Source: BOG-933 sp037132135
GTDB taxonomy: Bacteria > Pseudomonadota > Alphaproteobacteria > Azospirillales > Azospirillaceae
DNA: 64,000 nucleotides
Direction of reading: 5' to 3'
NCBI GenBank assembly: GCA_037132135.1
Contig: JBAXPR010000004.1
Coordinates: 13,151 to 77,150, forward strand
The translations under genes were made by a program, and so were the position numbers. Positions 52,148-59,654 of the stretch are shown piece by piece; within the stretch, counting starts at the first letter, position 1, and each line of letters starts with the position of its first letter. The notes beneath the pieces are model-generated. The model saw only the letters and a list, made by a program, of their open reading frames with translations, had not been told where the DNA came from and made no database searches.

Positions 52148-52549
52148 ATGACCTCGAACCAAGACCTCGCCTGGACGGTGGCAATCGTCGATGACGATCC
52201 CGGGCTCCGCGACTCCATCTGCTCCCTATTGGCCACCCGCGGCATGGCTTCGCGGCAATATGAGTCGGCGGAAACCTTTCTCGCCGATCCCGCGGCCTTC
52301 GACAGCCTCGGCTGCCTCCTGGTCGACCAGCACTTTCCCGGCATGAGCGGCATCGATCTGCTGCGCCGGCTGTCGGCCGATGGCCGTCTGCCCCCGGCGA
52401 TCCTTTTTTCGGCCAGCCTCAACGAGCGGATGGTGATCGAGGCCCGGATGGCCGGCGCCCTCGCCGTGCTCGACAAGCCGGTCGGCCCGGCCGCTCTGCT
52501 GTCCCAGCTGTCGACCGCGCTCAGCTTCGCGACCCCGGTCGCCTGCTGA
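52148..52549 (+). CDS. Receiver-domain protein, FixJ-type
   Basis: A 133-aa stand-alone receiver: VAIVDDDPGLRDSI, D60 in LLVDQHFPGMSGID, and lysine in AVLDKPVGPAALL. The receiver is of FixJ type but the LuxR domain is absent, so it could compete for the phosphoryl group of the nearby FixL-like kinase. GAGAGGAGG is just before the ATG. It lies 37 bp after the previous receiver gene. Confidence 0.87.
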   Translation: MTSNQDLAWTVAIVDDDPGLRDSICSLLATRGMASRQYESAETFLADPAAFDSLGCLLVDQHFPGMSGIDLLRRLSADGRLPPAILFSASLNERMVIEARMAGALAVLDKPVGPAALLSQLSTALSFATPVAC

Positions 52550-52652
52550 TCCTTCAGGCGAGCGGTTTCGATGCCGCTTGTGATGATCGGGTCAGTCTGC
52601 TAGCAGAAGGGATCTGCCGGACCGGCGATTTCGTGAAACCCAAGGCGTCGTA

Positions 52653-52868
52653 ATGGCGATTACCGTGCACCGCTCCGGCGCCGTTTTGACCGTCTCCGAC
52701 GGCAAGACGAGTCGCACCGTCGAATATAAGCACATCCGGGCGGCAGCGCTGGTCGCCGACCGCATCACCACCGACAAGGTCTTTGCCCGTCAGTGGCTCC
52801 AAGAAGAGCGCAAAGCGGTGCCCGACAGCCCCAGGCTCAAGGACTCGGCGGAAATTCTCAAGGAGTGA
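52653..52868 (+). CDS. Small hypothetical protein, 71 aa
   Basis: Begins MAITVHRSGAVLTVSDGKTS and ends with a charged helical tail (RLKDSAEILKE). The first 40 residues look like a small beta-rich fold, the rest helical. AAGG precedes the ATG by about 9 nt. It converges with oxyR with only 11 bp between. No family recognised. Confidence 0.55.
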   Translation: MAITVHRSGAVLTVSDGKTSRTVEYKHIRAAALVADRITTDKVFARQWLQEERKAVPDSPRLKDSAEILKE

Positions 52869-52879
52869 CGTCCGGGGCG

Positions 52880-53794
52880 TCAGCGGCCGGCAATCGCCCG
52901 CGCGACGTGATCGCCGAGCAGCCTGAACTCGGCGCCATGGGGCGATGACCGGCGCCAGGCCAGCGCCAGGGTGCGCACGCCGGCGTCGCTCACCTGCCGG
53001 GCCACCAGTTCGGTACCCCGCAGAATCCCGGCCTCGACCGCCAGCCGGGGCAGCAGCGTGATCCCCAGCCCGCCCGCGACCATCTGGACCACGGTGTGCA
53101 GGCTGGTGCCGAGCATGCTGGTGTTGCCGGCCCGGGTGCCCCGTGAAACCGCGAGCCGGCAGGCGGCCAGGGCGTGATCGGTCAGGCAGTTGCCGTCCTG
53201 CAGCAGGATCAGTTCCGCCGCCGGCAAATCCCCGGTCTCGACCGCCGACCGGCCAGCCAGCCGGTGCCCCGGCGCGCAGACGACCAGAAACGGGTCCTGC
53301 CCGAGTTCCATCACCTCCAGCCCCTCGGCGGCGTAGGGCAAGGCATAGATGATGGCGTCGAGTTCGCCGCGGTCGAGTTGCTCGATCAGTCGCGCCGACA
53401 AATCCTCCCGCAACGACAGCCGCAGCTCGGGAAATCCCAGCCCCAGCGACGGCAGCACCTTCGGCAGCAGGAACGGTGCGATGGTCGGAATGACGCCGAG
53501 ATGCCGCTCTCCGGTCAGCGGCCCGGCGGCGCCCCGGGCCAGGTCCGTCATCTCTTCGGCCATGCGCATCAGCTCGCGCCCGCGCGCCGCCATCACCTTG
53601 CCCAGCGGCGTCAGATGAACCCGCCGCTTGGTCCGCTCGACCAGAGTCGCCCCCAGCACCGATTCCAGCTCCTGCAGGCCGGCGCTAAGGGTCGATTGGG
53701 TGACGAAGCAGGCATCGGCGGCGCGACCGAAATGGCGGTACTGGGCAAGCGCGATCAGGTAGCCGACCTGACGCAACGACGGCATCGGGCGCAT
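52880..53794 (-). CDS. oxyR: Hydrogen peroxide-sensing regulator OxyR
   Basis: A LysR-type activator of peroxide defence. The N-terminal HTH has CFVTQSTLSAGLQELESVLG. The redox pair is present: C203 and C212 in LLQDGNCLTDHALAAC, the spacing of E. coli C199/C208. At 304 aa the length is normal. It is divergent from ahpC, its classical target, with a 186-bp shared regulatory region. Confidence 0.93.
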   Translation of the reverse strand: MRPMPSLRQVGYLIALAQYRHFGRAADACFVTQSTLSAGLQELESVLGATLVERTKRRVHLTPLGKVMAARGRELMRMAEEMTDLARGAAGPLTGERHLGVIPTIAPFLLPKVLPSLGLGFPELRLSLREDLSARLIEQLDRGELDAIIYALPYAAEGLEVMELGQDPFLVVCAPGHRLAGRSAVETGDLPAAELILLQDGNCLTDHALAACRLAVSRGTRAGNTSMLGTSLHTVVQMVAGGLGITLLPRLAVEAGILRGTELVARQVSDAGVRTLALAWRRSSPHGAEFRLLGDHVARAIAGR

Positions 53795-53810
53795 CGGGCG
53801 CTTCCTTCAT

Positions 53811-53829
53811 AAATCGACAAAAACGATTT
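53811..53829. promoter_or_regulatory. Inverted repeat, candidate OxyR operator
   Basis: AAATCG-ACAAAAA-CGATTT is a perfect 6-bp inverted repeat with a 7-bp spacer, 17 bp before the oxyR start and about 20 bp upstream of the ahpC -35. The 7-bp spacing equals that between OxyR half sites, but the arms do not match the E. coli ATAG/CTAT consensus. A further ATCGAT lies at 53853-53858. Confidence 0.4.
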
Positions 53830-53849
53830 CTGAAAACTAAATATCTCGT

Positions 53850-53878
53850 TTGATCGATTTGTTCAACATGCCTATCTT
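53850..53878 (+). promoter_or_regulatory. Candidate sigma70 promoter of ahpC
   Basis: TTGATC (53850-53855) and TATCTT (53873-53878) are separated by 17 bp, giving a start of transcription near 53885 and a leader of about 95 nt. The AT-rich candidate operator lies just upstream, the place for an activator. Confidence 0.5.
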
Positions 53879-53980
53879 CGGGGCATGGCGAGCGGCCACA
53901 CCGGCCCCGCCCACCGGACACCAACCCTCGACCAGCCAAACCTCTTAACCCCGAGCCCCTCAACCCAGGAGATTTTACCG

Positions 53981-54520
53981 ATGTTGACCGTTGGCGCCAC
54001 CTTCCCCACCTTCAAGCTGACCGCCGTCAGCTCCTCCAAGTCCCCCTCCGATTTCCATGAGCTGACCCAGGCCAGCTACCCCGGCAAGTGGAAGGTCTAT
54101 TTCTTCTGGCCGAAGGACTTCACCTTCGTCTGTCCGACCGAAATCGTCGCCTTTGCCAATCTCGACGGCGAGTTCAAGGACCGCGACACCGTGGTCATCG
54201 GCGGCAGCACCGACTCCGACTTCGTCCATCTGGCCTGGCGCCAGAGCCGCGAGGATCTGGGCAAGATTACCCAGCCCTGGCTCTCGGACATCAAGCGCGA
54301 GCTGTGCGCCGAACTCGGCATCCTCGACGCCAACGCCGGCGTGGCGCTGCGGGCGACCTTCATCGTCGATCCCGAGAACGTGATTCGCTTCGCCTCGGTC
54401 AACGACCTCAGCGTCGGGCGCAATCCGCAAGAAGTGCTGCGGGTGCTCGACGCCCTGCAGACCGACGAGCTGTGCCCGTGCAACTGGAAGCCGGGCGAAG
54501 AGGTGATCAAGGTCGCCTGA
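53981..54520 (+). CDS. ahpC: Alkyl hydroperoxide reductase AhpC (peroxiredoxin)
   Basis: Reduces hydrogen peroxide and organic hydroperoxides in the cytosol. The peroxidatic cysteine is C51 in TFVCPTE. Two C-terminal cysteines (C165 and C167 in ELCPCNWKPGEE) match the three-cysteine AhpC of mycobacteria, which is reduced by AhpD rather than AhpF. At 179 aa the length fits that group. AGGAG precedes the ATG at 53981. ahpD follows after 70 bp, and oxyR is divergent. Confidence 0.96.
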   Translation: MLTVGATFPTFKLTAVSSSKSPSDFHELTQASYPGKWKVYFFWPKDFTFVCPTEIVAFANLDGEFKDRDTVVIGGSTDSDFVHLAWRQSREDLGKITQPWLSDIKRELCAELGILDANAGVALRATFIVDPENVIRFASVNDLSVGRNPQEVLRVLDALQTDELCPCNWKPGEEVIKVA

Positions 54521-54530
54521 ACCCAGTCAG

Positions 54531-54564
54531 CCCGCCCCCGGTCCGAAGCCCGGCCGGGGGCGGG
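54531..54564 (+). terminator. Hairpin between ahpC and ahpD
   Basis: CCCGCCCCCGG and CCGGGGGCGGG make a perfect 11-bp stem with a 12-nt loop, 11 nt after the ahpC stop. Only TTCCCC follows, no U-tract. It may cause partial termination or protect the ahpC mRNA, giving more AhpC than AhpD. Confidence 0.5.
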
Positions 54565-54590
54565 TTCCCCTCTCAAGGAGCCAGAGTGCC

Positions 54591-55124
54591 ATGTCGATCG
54601 ACGCCCTGAAAGAGCGCCTGCCCGATTACGCCCGTGATCTCAAGCTCAACCTCTCCAGCATCACCACCGAGCCGGGCCTCACCGATCAGCAACGCTGGGG
54701 CACGCTTCTGGCCGCGGCGCTGGCCTCACGCAATGCCTTGGTGATCCAGGCCATCGGTGCCGAGGCCACCGCCCGCCTCAGCCCGGAAGCGGTCACCGCC
54801 GCCAAGACCGCGGCGGCGCTGATGGCCATGAACAACATCTACTACCGCTTCCTGCATCTGGTCGCAAAGCCCGACTACAAGACCATGCCGGCGCGGCTGC
54901 GCATGAACGCCCTGGCTAAGCCCGGAGTCGACAAGGCCGATTTCGAACTCTGGTCGCTGGCGGTCTCGGCGATCAACGGCTGCGGCATGTGCCTTGAGGC
55001 CCACGAGCACGAGGTGCGCAAGGCCGGTCTCGATACCACGGCGATTCAGAATGCCGTCCGCATCGCCGCCGTGGTCCACGCCGTCGCCGCCACACTTGAA
55101 GGCGAAGCGGCCCTGGCCGTCTGA
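54591..55124 (+). CDS. ahpD: Alkyl hydroperoxidase AhpD
   Basis: A 177-aa AhpD-family disulphide reductase that regenerates AhpC. The CxxC is C131/C134 in INGCGMCLEAHEHE, followed by H138, with E119 upstream. This reproduces the spacing of the proton relay of Mycobacterium tuberculosis AhpD (E118, C130, C133, H137). The ATG follows CAAGGAG. A strong terminator closes the operon. Confidence 0.96.
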   Translation: MSIDALKERLPDYARDLKLNLSSITTEPGLTDQQRWGTLLAAALASRNALVIQAIGAEATARLSPEAVTAAKTAAALMAMNNIYYRFLHLVAKPDYKTMPARLRMNALAKPGVDKADFELWSLAVSAINGCGMCLEAHEHEVRKAGLDTTAIQNAVRIAAVVHAVAATLEGEAALAV

Positions 55125-55128
55125 GCCG

Positions 55129-55169
55129 GGCCGGCCGGGGGACGGCCAGATCTCCCGGCCGGCCTTTTT
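55129..55169 (+). terminator. Rho-independent terminator of the ahpCD operon
   Basis: GGCCGGCCGGG (55129-55139) and CCCGGCCGGCC (55154-55164) form a perfect 11-bp stem with a 14-nt loop, followed directly by TTTTT. Confidence 0.88.
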
Positions 55170-55176
55170 CCTTGTC

Positions 55177-55977
55177 TCAGTCCGGCCCGGGAAAGAGGGC
55201 GTCAGTGCGGCCGAGCAGCCAGTACGCGGCCAACCCGACCCACTCATGCACCGCGTCGTCGAGGATGTAGAGGTCCTTGGCCAGATTCGGCCCGATCTCC
55301 TTAGCATCGTCGAGCCCGGTGTAATAGCCTACCGGGGCGGGCAACACCGGCCAGCCGTTCTTGCGGAAAATTCCCACCGCGCGCGGCATGTGATAGGCCG
55401 AGGTGATCAGCACCCAGGTCTCGCCCGGCTTGGGCTGCATCAGATCGCGGGTGAAGACGACGTTTTCGAGCGTGTTGCGCGAGCGGTCCTCGAAAACCAT
55501 GCGCTCGACCGGGGCGCCCATCCGCTCCAGCACCGCCCGCGCCACCGGCGCTTCCCGCTGTTCCGGACTGGACAGGCTGCCTGAGCCGCCGGTGAACACC
55601 AGCCGGGCCTGGGGATAACGCTTTGCCAGCCAGGCGAATTCGACCAGACGGTCGGCGGCGTGATTGACGGTGGGATGCTTCCAGGCGGCGGTGGCCGAGG
55701 TGTCGACCGAACCGCCGAGCACGACCACGCCATCGACCCGATCCGGCCACACCGGCTGGGGAAAGCGGGCCTCCAGCGGCAGCAGCACCCAGGCCCAAAC
55801 CGGCAGCATGGTCAGCGCCACCCAGAGCGCCACCACCCCGGCACTGAGGGCAAGGCCGGTGCGTCGCCAGCGCCGCCCGCCCAGCAGCTGAAGGCCGACA
55901 CCGATCACCGCCAGCATGGCGACGAAATTGGCCGGCGCCAGCAGCGGCCACAGCAGCTTCGACAGCACAAACGACAT
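55177..55977 (-). CDS. YdcF/ElyC-family (DUF218) membrane protein
   Basis: A 266-aa protein with two N-terminal membrane helices (NFVAMLAVIGVGLQLL and GLALSAGVVALWVALTML) and a periplasmic DUF218 domain: VDGVVVLGGSVDTSATA, ARLVFTGGSGS, EDRSRNTLENVVFTRDL and LITSAYHMPRAVGIFRKNGW. ElyC-type members affect envelope polysaccharide and peptidoglycan assembly. Converges on ahpD; the shared gap holds the terminator. Confidence 0.88.
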   Translation of the reverse strand: MSFVLSKLLWPLLAPANFVAMLAVIGVGLQLLGGRRWRRTGLALSAGVVALWVALTMLPVWAWVLLPLEARFPQPVWPDRVDGVVVLGGSVDTSATAAWKHPTVNHAADRLVEFAWLAKRYPQARLVFTGGSGSLSSPEQREAPVARAVLERMGAPVERMVFEDRSRNTLENVVFTRDLMQPKPGETWVLITSAYHMPRAVGIFRKNGWPVLPAPVGYYTGLDDAKEIGPNLAKDLYILDDAVHEWVGLAAYWLLGRTDALFPGPD

Positions 55978-56004
55978 GATGGCTCCCGGTTCCGTCGAAG
56001 AACC

Positions 56005-56127
56005 CTAAAAATCCAGCCGCATCAGCCGGCCGATCAGGCCGTCGGCGGCCCGCGCCGGGCGACGGCGCGGCCGGTCGATCAGGACCAGCGCCAGCCCCAC
56101 CCAGCCAAGCAGCAGCAGGACCGCCAC
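56005..56127 (-). CDS. Small membrane protein, 40 aa
   Basis: A GTG start with GGAGG 8 nt upstream (inside the end of the winged-helix gene) encodes VAVLLLLGWVGLALVLIDRP followed by a basic, amphipathic tail RRRPARAADGLIGRLMRLDF. One transmembrane helix is clear, with positive residues on the presumed cytoplasmic side. It starts 4 bp after the stop of the upstream gene and ends 27 bp before the ydcF-like start, so all three are probably one operon. Such small proteins often modulate a membrane partner; the partner is unknown. Confidence 0.6.
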   Translation of the reverse strand: MAVLLLLGWVGLALVLIDRPRRRPARAADGLIGRLMRLDF

Positions 56128-56131
56128 CGCC

Positions 56132-56713
56132 TCAGCCTCCGAGATTGCGGCTGATCTGGCCGCGCTGCGCCAGGGCTTCGCAGAGTTCGGCCACCTTCAG
56201 CACCGGCAGGTTGAGGGCGTCGGCAATTTCCTTGGGATAGACCGTGCGCCCGGGGTGGCGCATGAAATACTCCTGAATCTCCTGCCGGCCCTGATGGTCG
56301 GAGACGCTGCGCGCCGGGCCGCCACCGCCGCCGCCGGCTCCGACCCGGCCCGAATCGGACAGCGCCCGCACCGTCGCGGTCAGTGCGTCCACCGCCTGCC
56401 GCAGCGAGCGCACCTCGGAGAGAATCAGCGCGCCCTGGGCCTCCGCCCCGACGACGGCGATGGCGCCATCGGCCGGCGGCGTTTCTGCCGGCGGCGCAAC
56501 CACGGTTTCGGGGGTCCGCAGACGATCGGGCACCGGTACCGGCACAAACGCCCCGGACCCGGCGGGATCGGCCGCAAATTCCACCGGCGGCACCACCGCA
56601 ACCGGCGTCGCCTTGGCCTCGGGATCGACCTCGATGCCCTCGGGTGGCCAGCGCAGCGTGCGCATATCGGGCCATCCGCGCTTGTCCGCGGCGCCGTGTT
56701 CGTTGTCAGCCAC
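56132..56713 (-). CDS. Hypothetical protein with C-terminal winged-helix-like segment
   Basis: The GTG at 56713 with AAGGAGG upstream gives VADNEHGAADKRGWPD, 193 aa. The middle is Pro/Ala/Val-rich linker, then a helix (ALILSEVRSLRQAVDALTAT), a glycine run, and a C-terminal segment QEYFMRHPGRTVYPKEIADA LNLPV that reads as a winged helix of the type used to sense or bind DNA. No family is recognised. It is divergent from recG and heads the operon with the 40-aa and YdcF-like proteins. Confidence 0.65.
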   Translation of the reverse strand: MADNEHGAADKRGWPDMRTLRWPPEGIEVDPEAKATPVAVVPPVEFAADPAGSGAFVPVPVPDRLRTPETVVAPPAETPPADGAIAVVGAEAQGALILSEVRSLRQAVDALTATVRALSDSGRVGAGGGGGGPARSVSDHQGRQEIQEYFMRHPGRTVYPKEIADALNLPVLKVAELCEALAQRGQISRNLGG

Positions 56714-56844
56714 CGTACCCTCCTTCGGCCCGTCCCGGCGGAGCCCGATAATCAACCATCGCCCGGAGCGCGCATCGCACTATAATCCCGCCCGGCGGTC
56801 GCGGTCCAGACCGCCGGGATTTCATCGCCTGCGGAGGAGCCTGC

Positions 56845-58926
56845 GTGCGGCCCGAGATTCTCAATCCGCTGTTCCGGCCGGTGGGGGCGCTGAAGGGCGT
56901 CGGCCCGCGTTTCGCCAGGCTGATCGAGAAGCTGGCCGGGCCGCTGGTGGTCGACCTGCTCTGGCACCTGCCGACCGGTCTGATCGACCGCAGCTTCACG
57001 CCCAAAATCGCCGAGGCGCCGAGCGGCATGGTCGCGACCCTGACCGTGCGCGTCGACGGCCACGCGCCGCCGCTGATGCCGCGCCATCCCTACAAGGTGC
57101 GCTGCACCGACGAGACCGGGGTGCTGGAACTGGTCTTCTTTCATGCCCGGGCCGACTACCTGCTGAAGCAACTGCCGCCGGGGCAGACCGTGGTGGTCAG
57201 CGGCCGGATCGACCGCTTTCACGACACGCCCCAGATCAGCCATCCCGACTACATCGCCCCCCCCGAAGCCGGCGGCGAGATCGAACGGATCGAGCCGGTC
57301 TACCCGATGACCGGCGGCCTTGCGCCCAAGACCCTGCGCAAGGCGATTCGCGCCGCCCTCGACGGCCTGCCCGAACTGCCCGAATGGCTGGATGCACCCT
57401 ACCAGCGCCAGCAGGACTGGCCCGACTGGCGCACCGCCCTCGCCGCCGCCCATGGCCCGGCGGACCAGGCCGGACTGGACCCGGGCAGCCGCCACCGCCA
57501 GCGCCTCGCCTTCGACGAGCTGCTGGCCAACCAGTTGGCCCTCGCCCTGGTCCGGCTCAGCCAGCGCCGGCAGGCCGGACGGGCGGTCAGGGGCGATGGC
57601 GTCCTCCGCGCCCGGGTGCTCGAAGCCCTGCCCTACCGCCTCACCGCCTGCCAGGAGAGTGCGCTCGGCGAAATCTGCGCCGACATGGCCGAGGAGCGGC
57701 GGATGCTGCGCCTGCTCCAGGGCGATGTCGGCAGCGGCAAGACCATCGTCGCCCTGATGGCGATGCTCAACGCTGTCGAATGCGGCCATCAGGCGGCACT
57801 GATGGCACCGACCGAACTGCTGGCCCGCCAGCACTTTCAGTCCCTGGGCGAACTCGCGGCGGCGGCCGGGCTGGAGGTCGCCCTGCTCACCGGCCGCGAC
57901 AAGGGCAAGGCCCGAACCGCGCTGCTGCAGGGGCTCGCCGCCGGCACCACCCGCTTGCTGGTCGGCACCCACGCCCTCTTCCAAGAAGACGTCGCCTTCG
58001 CCGATCTCGGCCTCGCGGTAATCGACGAACAGCACCGCTTCGGCGTCAACCAGCGGCTCCAGCTTTCGGCCAAGAGCCGGGCGGTCGATGTCCTGGTGAT
58101 GACCGCGACGCCGATTCCCCGTACCCTGACCATGACCGCCTATGGCGATCTCGACGTCTCGCGCCTGACCGAGAAGCCGCCCGGCCGCCAGCCGGTCAAG
58201 ACCGTGACCATCGCCCTCGACCGCCTGGACGAGGTCGCGGACGCGGTCCAGCGCAAGGTCGGCGAGGGCGCCCGGGTCTATTGGGTCTGCCCGCTGGTCG
58301 ATGAGTCCGAAATGATCGACCTTGCCGCCGCCACCGAGCGGTATGCCGTGCTGAAGGCACGCTTCGGCGACCGGGTCGGGCTGGTGCACGGCAAGATGAA
58401 GGGCCCCGACAAGGACGCGGTGATGGCGGCCTTCGCCGAGGGCCGGCTCGACCTGCTGGTGGCCACCACCGTGATCGAGGTCGGAGTCAACGTCCCCGCC
58501 GCCACCGTGATGGTGATCGAGCACGCCGAGCGCTTCGGCCTTGCCCAGTTGCATCAATTGCGCGGCCGGATCGGCCGCGGCGGCGGCGCCTCGACCTGCC
58601 TGATGCTCTATGAAGGCCCGCTCAACGAGACCGCCAAGGCCCGGCTCAGCATCCTGCGCGACACCGAGGACGGCTTCCTGATCGCCGAGGAGGATCTGCG
58701 TCTCCGCGGCGCCGGCGATCTGCTCGGCACCAAACAGTCCGGCCTGCCCGGCTTCCGCCTCGCCGATCTCGCGGTCCATGGCGAGTTGCTCGCCGCCGCC
58801 CGCGACGACGCCCGCCTGATCACCGACCGCGACCCCGACCTCAAATCCGAGCGCGGCCAGGCGTTGCGCGTCCTGCTCTACCTGTTCGAACGCGACGCCG
58901 CGGTACGGTACTTGCGCTCGGGGTGA
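56845..58926 (+). CDS. recG: ATP-dependent DNA helicase RecG
   Basis: Branched-DNA helicase that reverses stalled replication forks. The N-terminal wedge domain (GVGPRFARLIEKLAGPLVVD) is followed by helicase motifs: GDVGSGKT at 293-300, DEQH at 394-397, TATPIPRTLTMTAYGDLDVS, and QLRGRIGRGGGASTCLMLYE. At 693 aa the length is normal. The GTG at 56845 follows GGAGGAG and gives the expected N-terminus RPEILNPLF. Confidence 0.97.
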   Translation: MRPEILNPLFRPVGALKGVGPRFARLIEKLAGPLVVDLLWHLPTGLIDRSFTPKIAEAPSGMVATLTVRVDGHAPPLMPRHPYKVRCTDETGVLELVFFHARADYLLKQLPPGQTVVVSGRIDRFHDTPQISHPDYIAPPEAGGEIERIEPVYPMTGGLAPKTLRKAIRAALDGLPELPEWLDAPYQRQQDWPDWRTALAAAHGPADQAGLDPGSRHRQRLAFDELLANQLALALVRLSQRRQAGRAVRGDGVLRARVLEALPYRLTACQESALGEICADMAEERRMLRLLQGDVGSGKTIVALMAMLNAVECGHQAALMAPTELLARQHFQSLGELAAAAGLEVALLTGRDKGKARTALLQGLAAGTTRLLVGTHALFQEDVAFADLGLAVIDEQHRFGVNQRLQLSAKSRAVDVLVMTATPIPRTLTMTAYGDLDVSRLTEKPPGRQPVKTVTIALDRLDEVADAVQRKVGEGARVYWVCPLVDESEMIDLAAATERYAVLKARFGDRVGLVHGKMKGPDKDAVMAAFAEGRLDLLVATTVIEVGVNVPAATVMVIEHAERFGLAQLHQLRGRIGRGGGASTCLMLYEGPLNETAKARLSILRDTEDGFLIAEEDLRLRGAGDLLGTKQSGLPGFRLADLAVHGELLAAARDDARLITDRDPDLKSERGQALRVLLYLFERDAAVRYLRSG

Positions 58927-59029
58927 AGGGACGGGAACGCTATTTCCTTGCCCGCCCGCGGGCGATGCCGCTACTCTCCGGGGCGCCGGAACACCATCCG
59001 GTGTAGCTTGATTGTGCGGAGACCACATC

Positions 59030-59500
59030 ATGTTGAAAGCGCGTCTGTTTAGTGGGATTGGGGCCGTGCTGCTGATGGCGGCGGCGGGATTGATCGTGTC
59101 ACCGGCTTCGGCCGCCGACGGCAAGCAACCACCGGCCTGCGCCGCGATCTCATTCCGGCCGGTCGCCGGGACCCCGCCCGACGGCGAACAGGATTCCGGG
59201 CTTTACAAGTCCCGCTTCGTCAAAATCGAACTCAAGGCCACGGTCAAGGCCGGGCTGGCCACCAATTATTATCTCCTGATCAACGGCCAGAAGGCCGATG
59301 GCGTCGGCGCCCCGCCCAAGGGCTCGGACGGCTGCCTGAAGTCGAAGCACATCGCGGTGCCGGTGAAGGCGCAACCGGCCGGGGCCTGCACCGGCGAGCG
59401 CTTCCGGGTCGCGATTCTGCGCTCGGGCAAGGACAAGACGGCGCTGCTGTTCGGTCTTCACGGCTCCGAATGGCAGTTCTGCAGCGGCTCGAAGATCTAG
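59030..59500 (+). CDS. Hypothetical exported protein, 156 aa
   Basis: The ATG at 59030 with GGAGA upstream gives a signal peptide (LFSGIGAVLLMAAAGLIVSP, cleavage near ASAADG). The mature part has four or more cysteines (PPACAAISF, DGCLKSKH, GACTGERF, WQFCSGSKI), spaced as for two disulphides in a compact secreted domain. Many beta-strand-like segments (KSRFVKIELKATVKAGLATN). No family recognised. It lies between recG and ppiD on the same strand. Confidence 0.7.
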   Translation: MLKARLFSGIGAVLLMAAAGLIVSPASAADGKQPPACAAISFRPVAGTPPDGEQDSGLYKSRFVKIELKATVKAGLATNYYLLINGQKADGVGAPPKGSDGCLKSKHIAVPVKAQPAGACTGERFRVAILRSGKDKTALLFGLHGSEWQFCSGSKI

Positions 59501-59654
59501 CGCCCGCCGCCACTCGATGGTTGCCCGCGACCGGGCGGCCTCTTATGATGGCCCGCCACCCTTGGCGCCATGCCTTTGCGCGTGACGCCGGGGGTGGCTT
59601 GTCCCATTTCGCCCGCCGGCCCTGCGCCGGTCGGCCAGCAGGTCCGCTTGCACC

